Position numbers and translations under genes: made by a program. Shown in pieces: positions 58,746 to 64,000 of a DNA stretch of 64,000 bases (position 1 is its first letter; every line of letters starts with the position of its first letter). This DNA comes from Azorhizobium caulinodans ORS 571 (lineage in GTDB: Bacteria > Pseudomonadota > Alphaproteobacteria > Rhizobiales > Xanthobacteraceae), in NCBI RefSeq assembly GCF_000010525.1, contig NC_009937.1, positions 1-64,000 on the forward strand. The letters run 5' to 3'. The notes beneath the pieces are model-generated. The model saw only the letters and a program-made list of their open reading frames with translations. It did no database searches and was not told where the DNA came from.

Positions 58746-58858
58746 CCGCTCGTCATGCGGCCGTTTTCCGGGCACATGCTGTTCAGTGCCGGCCCGCGTG
58801 GCGAAGAGCGGTGGGTGTGGACGCATCTGGCGTCCGATTGCGTGGAGTCCGTTCGTCC

Positions 58859-59533
58859 GTGACCAAGCCGACTGAAAGCCTGTTCGAGCGTTTCCACGAG
58901 AGCTTTCTGGCCGGGCCCGAGCGCCGGCTGCTGCGCTGGATGGCGGCCCGCCTGCCGGCCTTCGTGATGCCGGACCATCTGACCGCCTTCGGCGTCTTCG
59001 GGGCGCTGGTGGTGTTCATCGGCTATCTCGCCGCATTCCTCTCGCCGAACTTCCTGTGGCTCGCCAACTTCGGCCTGCTCATCCACTGGTACGGCGATTC
59101 CATGGACGGCACGCTCGCCCGCGTGCGCGACATCCAGCGGCCGAAATACGGCTATTTCCTCGACCAGAACATCGACGTGATCGGCAATCTGCTGATCGCC
59201 GCCGGCCTCGGCCTCTCGCCTTATGCGCGGCTCGACACGGCGCTGCTGGCGCTGACCGGCTACCACATGTGTTCCATCTACGTCTTCGTGCGGAACGTGG
59301 TGCGGCGGGAGTTCCACCTGGCGGTGATGGGCTTCGGCCCCACGGAGGTGCGCATCGGCATCCTGGTGATGAACCTCACCATCCTGATCGCAGGCGCGCC
59401 GACTTTCACGCTGTTCGGCCAGCTCTTCACCTGGTGCGATCTGGTGCTGCTCGGCACCTTCGTGCTGCTGACCGTGATGTTCGCCATTTCCTTCGCCGAG
59501 GAAGCCAAGCAACTGGCGCGCGAAGGGGAGTAG
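58859..59533 (+). CDS. CDP-alcohol phosphatidyltransferase family membrane protein
   Basis: 224 residues with about six hydrophobic segments. The CDP-alcohol signature DSMDGTLAR is followed by nine rather than the usual eight residues before GYFLDQNID, keeping all metal-binding aspartates. Such enzymes move a phosphatidyl or phospho-alcohol group between CDP-diacylglycerol (or a CDP-alcohol) and an alcohol. In this island it could build the phospholipid end of the capsule polymer. The start is uncertain: in-frame GTGs at 58811 and 58817 are alternatives to 58859. Confidence 0.85.
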   Translation: MTKPTESLFERFHESFLAGPERRLLRWMAARLPAFVMPDHLTAFGVFGALVVFIGYLAAFLSPNFLWLANFGLLIHWYGDSMDGTLARVRDIQRPKYGYFLDQNIDVIGNLLIAAGLGLSPYARLDTALLALTGYHMCSIYVFVRNVVRREFHLAVMGFGPTEVRIGILVMNLTILIAGAPTFTLFGQLFTWCDLVLLGTFVLLTVMFAISFAEEAKQLAREGE

Positions 59534-59669
59534 GGGACGCCGTCACGGCGGATGCGGGACGTCTCGCGAAACCGAAAATGTGTTAAACGGCAGTCCTGCG
59601 CTTCGCATGCGCGCCATGGCGTGAATTGGTCCTGCTGCGGCAGGCATGTTCTGCATGAAAGGGTGAAGG

Positions 59670-60692
59670 ATGACGATCCAGCGTGGCACTGAAGATCGTG
59701 CGATCGACCTCATGTATCTGGGTCGTATCCGCTTCTCTTCCTCCGTCAGCGCCCTGTCCGATTCCGATTTCTCCCGCCATGTCGTCCGGTCCGCCGGCCA
59801 TCTCGGCAGGCCGGCCCAGACCAGCGCGGCCAAGGGGGCCGAAGGGCGCGCCCGGTTTGTGTTCGACGCCCTGTTCGGGGAGCCGTCGCTGCCATTGGAG
59901 ACATACCGCGCGGCCCTGTCTGCGCTGGGCGCGGGCCTCGGCTATGCGCGGCTCGACGACTTTGCGGCGCTCTTCGCCGCGATTTTCCCCGAGCCGGACG
60001 CGCTGCTCGCCCATCGGGAGGGCATCTGCCGCGCGATCGCCGAGAATGGCGCCCTGGGGCTCGGAGCGGATGTCGATACCGACCTGCTGCGCCTCAAGAG
60101 GACGGCATTCCCCTGGATCTTCGCAGGGCCGACCCGCTCGCGGGTGGAAGCGCTCTTCAATATCCTGCTGCGCCGGCCTCCGCAGGCCGACGAACTGGAT
60201 CGTCTCGACGATGCCGTGCGGGCCGGGGATCTGGATGCGGCGGGCGTGGTGCACCTGCTCGTGACATCGGACGAGTTCGGGCCCCAGGCCATCGCCGGCG
60301 CGGCGGTGGCGCGGCACGTGGCGGGCACGGTTCTGGAAACCCTGATGAAGCGGGATGTGGGCGAGGTGGCGGTGAACGCCTACTCGCAGTCCATCCAGAA
60401 CGGATATCCCCTCTCCGGTTTCCTCGAGGAGCTGATCAACTCGCCGGAATTCCGTGCCCGGATCGGCGCTCTCGGTTCCGCAACGCCGGCCGTCCAGCAG
60501 GACAATCTCGCGCCTCTGACGCGCCTTGCCGAAGGGCTCCTGGTCGAACATCTCGCGGAGCGTGGCTGCGCCTTCCCGGCCGCGCCGCCGCTCGGGGTCG
60601 AATCATCGTCCCCGGAGCAACTGCGATCGCTGCTCTTCACACTGGCGATGCTCGCCAAGTCTCAGGCAAACGGCGAGAAGAGCGTGCATTAA
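59670..60692 (+). CDS. DUF4214-like domain protein
   Basis: 340 residues, no signal peptide or membrane segment. A region near 160-200 (RVEALFNILLRRPPQADEL and then VHLLVTSDEF) and one near 230-265 (GFLEELINSPEFRAR) have the pattern of DUF4214, a helical repeat that often sits beside glycosyltransferases or in surface proteins. The function is unknown. It stands between the CDP-alcohol phosphatidyltransferase and a convergent glycosyltransferase, so a role in polysaccharide assembly is plausible but unproven. Confidence 0.75.
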   Translation: MTIQRGTEDRAIDLMYLGRIRFSSSVSALSDSDFSRHVVRSAGHLGRPAQTSAAKGAEGRARFVFDALFGEPSLPLETYRAALSALGAGLGYARLDDFAALFAAIFPEPDALLAHREGICRAIAENGALGLGADVDTDLLRLKRTAFPWIFAGPTRSRVEALFNILLRRPPQADELDRLDDAVRAGDLDAAGVVHLLVTSDEFGPQAIAGAAVARHVAGTVLETLMKRDVGEVAVNAYSQSIQNGYPLSGFLEELINSPEFRARIGALGSATPAVQQDNLAPLTRLAEGLLVEHLAERGCAFPAAPPLGVESSSPEQLRSLLFTLAMLAKSQANGEKSVH

Positions 60693-60783
60693 AGCGTCAC
60701 CGGGCGCACTCTTGTATTGAAGAGACGCGAAGATCAGCCGCTTTCGCTTCAGAACGCAGGCTGGTCTTCCGGGGGCGCGTCGT

Positions 60784-61911
60784 TCAGGCCCAGTCGGCAA
60801 TCTGACGGGCGACGGCTTGCCAGGTCCTGCTGGGGAAGCGCCTTGCGTCTTCCCACAGGGCTGCGCACCGCTGGTCATCGCCGATGATGTCGATCGCGGA
60901 GCGAATGTCTTCCTCGTCCCCTCGCCCCAATCGGAGCTGACCGAAATCCGGTTTCCCAACCAAGGCCGGTAGGTTGTCGCGTACAATGACCGGCACGCCC
61001 GCGTAGAGACTCTCCATCGGCGGGAGGCCATAACCCTCCACTTGGCTGGTATAAACGGTCGCACGGGCGCCCTTGAATATTTCAGCTACATCACTGTCAT
61101 TGGCTTCCGTCAATAAACGGACGTCGGGCCTTTTTGACTTCACCAACGGCATGAAGTCTGCGGGAATCCCATGCTCGGGAATAGCGCCGATGAAGGTGAG
61201 CCTAAGGTCAGGATGGCGGGTACGTCCGATGAAAGCGTTATACACGACGTGCTGGGCCTTACGGGGCTCCAGTGTGCCCAGAAAGATCAGATCTTTCCGG
61301 TCGGCATTGAAGGTCTGCTGACCGATATTGATCGCATCCGCCCCAAGGTCTGTGACGATGGTGCCCTGAGAGGGCCGCCGATAAATACGGCACTCGAAGT
61401 CATCACGCACGGCAGCGCTTATGAAAGCTCTCTTCCGCGCTTCGAAGACCAGCCAAAGGTAGTGCATATAGGGATGAAACGAGGGAATGCGCGGGAAGCA
61501 TTCGGGGCGAAGCCAAGGTATAAAATCCGGAATCCATACGGACAGGTCGACGCCAGATGCGATCGCCTTTCGATGAAAAACCGTCCGCTTCTCATCGAAA
61601 AACAGTTCAGGAATATGAACCTTGTCGCCCTCTCTAAGGGTAACGGTCGGAGACCGTGCCGGGTCATCAAGAAAATTGACCTGATCCACGGCGTCGCGAA
61701 GCGGCATACTCGGCGTGTCGCCGGACTCGATGAGAAATTCAACGGTCTCCTGCGATATAATACGCAGAGCCTCCCGTACGCTGTCATAGACCACGGGCAC
61801 AGCCTCAACATCGGTGGGCCACGCCTTCAGAAGTTGCCGCACCATCCGCTGTATACCGGTTCGGACGGGATTGCCGCGGAGTTCGGTGATATCGAGAAAG
61901 ACGGTCTTCAT
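60784..61911 (-). CDS. Glycosyltransferase family 4 protein
   Basis: 375 residues of GT-B fold with GTLEPRKAQHVVYNAF and the donor motif EGYGLPPMESLYAG. The N-terminus reads KTVFLDITELRGNPVRTGIQ. It starts with the ATG at 61911, overlapping the stop of the gene upstream (ATGA), so the pair is coupled. Base composition drops clearly here compared with the rest of the island; row 61561-61620 has 26 of 60 G+C. Confidence 0.88.
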   Translation of the reverse strand: MKTVFLDITELRGNPVRTGIQRMVRQLLKAWPTDVEAVPVVYDSVREALRIISQETVEFLIESGDTPSMPLRDAVDQVNFLDDPARSPTVTLREGDKVHIPELFFDEKRTVFHRKAIASGVDLSVWIPDFIPWLRPECFPRIPSFHPYMHYLWLVFEARKRAFISAAVRDDFECRIYRRPSQGTIVTDLGADAINIGQQTFNADRKDLIFLGTLEPRKAQHVVYNAFIGRTRHPDLRLTFIGAIPEHGIPADFMPLVKSKRPDVRLLTEANDSDVAEIFKGARATVYTSQVEGYGLPPMESLYAGVPVIVRDNLPALVGKPDFGQLRLGRGDEEDIRSAIDIIGDDQRCAALWEDARRFPSRTWQAVARQIADWA

Positions 61912-64000
61912 CGATTAGCACTCAGCGCGCCGGCATCTATGCCGAGCGCTGCCAACAACTGCCTGCAATATTCCTTCGGCTGCCGTTCTGCATGGGCGGC
62001 ACGAGCCTGTTCGGCCGGTCGGCGCAAATGGATTCCCTGCTCCAGCAGCTCCATCACGGCCTCCGCAATCAGCACCGGAGACAGTCCGTCCGGGACGCGG
62101 CGGACGTAACCGGGTGCGTTCATCGCTTCCGCCAGATGCGTGTTAGCAACTGATGGCAGACCCGCTGCGATACAGTCGTTGAGAGCACCCGACAGTCCAC
62201 CCATGAAGTATTCGCGTAGCTGGATTCCGATATCCGATGCAGCAAGGTAATCCACATAGGTCTCTTCAGAGACAGGCTTGTCGAAGTATGTCAGGTACGG
62301 CTCGATATCGATGCGCGTGGCCGCATCGATAATGTGCTGGAAGAAGCCCATCTGGGCTTCTCCGCAGAATACGAGACGCGCCTTGACACCCCAACGGTGC
62401 AGCATACCCAGGGTCGGTATGAGGGCCTCGAGCCCCTTGGTCGCTCCCGCCGCGCCGAATGTCGTGAGGACCACCTCGTCTGACGGAATTCCAAGCTTCC
62501 GACGCGCGCTCTCGCGGCATGACGTTTCCAGAATATCTGCCGGGAGGTCTCGATACTGAGCGAAGGGCAGGACCTTAACCTTGGTACCGTAGAGTTGCTC
62601 GATGATATCGGCTGTCTTCGGAGAGTGGACAATCGTCGGATTTGCGGCCCGAACAATCTCAGACAGAAATAACACCGGCAGGTTGCGCTGATTCTGGAGC
62701 CATGTCGTAACCTCGGAAAGGCTTACCGGTCGACCCATTTCGGCGGAGGCGAGCTCAACTGTCTTTTGAGCACCCTTGACGTGCATGTAGAAATCGAGCT
62801 GCCGTGCGTCATGGGCGATGCAGGCGCCGCCATTCTCCAGCAGATAATCAATGATCTCGGAGTGATGGTCCGAATTGCCCGCGATCGAAATCACGGCATC
62901 GAAGCGATCCGACCGGAATTTCAGATCGGAGACACGTCCCAGACCGGCCCAGCCTTCTTCCCAAAAGGCGCCCGGGGTCTGCGTGAACATATGCAGGTCG
63001 GCGACCGCCTTGAGCGGGCGCAGTGTATAGGCAGAATAATCCGCGACGCCCGAATGCGCTGGCGGGAGCGGAGTGAGTATAGCGATTTTGGGCTTCGCCT
63101 TGCGCAGTACAGCGGCTGAAGGGAGCTGGGCTGGCTGCCGTTCAAGTATCCCATCTATGAAGCGCTGACCGATAATCCGTTCCCTGTATCCCTGCCAGAG
63201 ATCGCGCTGCTCGGTCTGAAGCTCGGTCCAGGCAACAGGATCCAGTGCGAGTTTCTCAAGCTGCGCCTGAAGCTTTTCCGGATCATCGGGGTCAAACCGC
63301 CACGCAGCATCCCGAATGAGTTCCGGGTGGGCGCCGACGTCGGAAGCAAGAGCGGGGGTACCGGCAGCGCTACTCTCAATGATCGGGATAGAAAAGCCTT
63401 CCGCGCGAGAGGGCACGACGGTCGCCAGTCCCTGCCGGTAGATGTTGTGCAGTTCGGAGTCCGTCTGATGCGCGAGGAACTGCAGATCCTTGAACGTGCC
63501 TCCCTCTTCGGCGTAGATCGAGCGGAACTCTGCGCGCATCGTTTCGGGATAGTTTCCGAAGATGACGAGCTTGATCCCGGCTTCGGCAAGCTTTGCGGAG
63601 CGTGCATGGGCCCTGATCGCACACTCCACGTTCTTTCGAGGGTCGCCGCCTCCCGCAACAACGATCCATCGGCGTTCTGATCGCGGCAGAGGCGCTTCGT
63701 TTACCTCGGGTTCCAGCGACTGGCGAACAGCAACGTGCGAAACGAAGACTTTGCCAGCTGGCACCTTGACGCGTGCGATCAGTTCATCCGCCGTGAACTG
63801 TGAGATCGCGGCAAAGGCATCATAACGGCTCAGCCAAGACAGGCAGATCAGGAATTCGGTGCGAGCCTTGGCATTTGCAAGGTAGCGCTCCGGGTACTGA
63901 AGTTGGATGAGATCATAAAACAGGCATATTCTGTAAATAGATGTATCTTCGAGAAAATGCCTCGCCCAAACAGGGTCGTGAGTCATGGGCGAAAGCGTAA
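61908..64000 (-). CDS. Double-domain glycosyltransferase family 4 protein, 5' end outside the window
   Basis: At least 692 residues are in the window and the frame stays open to the edge, so the N-terminus is probably missing; the ATG at 63986 is likely internal. The first GT-B donor half has GGGDPRKNVECA and EGFSIPIIESSAAG. The second GT unit begins after about residue 305 (IAILTPLPPAHSGVADYSAY) and has a donor-like region near GAAGATKGLEALI. Two fused glycosyltransferases could add two sugars in turn. Lower G+C than the island's rkp/kps part. Confidence 0.85.
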   Translation of the reverse strand, partial: TLSPMTHDPVWARHFLEDTSIYRICLFYDLIQLQYPERYLANAKARTEFLICLSWLSRYDAFAAISQFTADELIARVKVPAGKVFVSHVAVRQSLEPEVNEAPLPRSERRWIVVAGGGDPRKNVECAIRAHARSAKLAEAGIKLVIFGNYPETMRAEFRSIYAEEGGTFKDLQFLAHQTDSELHNIYRQGLATVVPSRAEGFSIPIIESSAAGTPALASDVGAHPELIRDAAWRFDPDDPEKLQAQLEKLALDPVAWTELQTEQRDLWQGYRERIIGQRFIDGILERQPAQLPSAAVLRKAKPKIAILTPLPPAHSGVADYSAYTLRPLKAVADLHMFTQTPGAFWEEGWAGLGRVSDLKFRSDRFDAVISIAGNSDHHSEIIDYLLENGGACIAHDARQLDFYMHVKGAQKTVELASAEMGRPVSLSEVTTWLQNQRNLPVLFLSEIVRAANPTIVHSPKTADIIEQLYGTKVKVLPFAQYRDLPADILETSCRESARRKLGIPSDEVVLTTFGAAGATKGLEALIPTLGMLHRWGVKARLVFCGEAQMGFFQHIIDAATRIDIEPYLTYFDKPVSEETYVDYLAASDIGIQLREYFMGGLSGALNDCIAAGLPSVANTHLAEAMNAPGYVRRVPDGLSPVLIAEAVMELLEQGIHLRRPAEQARAAHAERQPKEYCRQLLAALGIDAGALSANR

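Overview
The window comes from a high-GC alphaproteobacterium of the Rhizobiales type. A Xanthobacteraceae genome (Azorhizobium/Xanthobacter-like) would fit, but this is an inference from gene order and base composition, not a database match. The left end carries the hemE | PPDK-regulator (DUF299) junction, which marks the chromosomal replication origin in Caulobacter and Rickettsia. The gap between them (82-422) has two perfect CtrA-type TTAA-N7-TTAA boxes, five GANTC sites and several degenerate DnaA boxes, so the window probably starts at oriC.

423-23656 is a long, almost unidirectional housekeeping block reading away from that origin: PPDK regulator, maf, aroE, coaE, dnaQ, fur/mur-like regulator, acyltransferase, miaB, phoH, ybeY, corC-like, lnt, XRE regulator, metK, trmB, a LysR regulator, then rimP-nusA-ylxR-infB-rbfA-truB. 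Many genes overlap by 1-4 bases, and terminators close the block at several points.

23755-37612 is metabolic accessory DNA: a peptide-type ABC binding protein, a minus-strand NitT/TauT-type ABC transporter with a Cds1-like PLP enzyme, a MarR regulator with an MDR oxidoreductase and hotdog thioesterase, the putA/putR proline pair, a MaoC dehydratase and a GST. The gap 25351-25772 holds a possible small RNA on the minus strand. A perfect FNR/FixK-type box (TTGAT-N4-ATCAA) lies at the right distance upstream of a 10-bp closing stem, and a terminator follows.

37661-64000 is a capsule/K-antigen island. It has an outer-membrane export lipoprotein, then an rkpA-rkpG-rkpH set as in Sinorhizobium meliloti: an FAS-like type I PKS, an alpha-oxoamine synthase and an SDR, which together should make an amino-alcohol (sphingoid-like) lipid. 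Next comes an ABC-2 exporter with two KpsE-type proteins around one KpsM, followed by KpsT. After these lie an FkbM methyltransferase, a protein of unknown function, four glycosyltransferase genes, a CDP-alcohol phosphatidyltransferase and a DUF4214-like protein. The last 3.3 kb is visibly poorer in G+C, which suggests a recently acquired glycosyltransferase segment. The final gene runs off the window.
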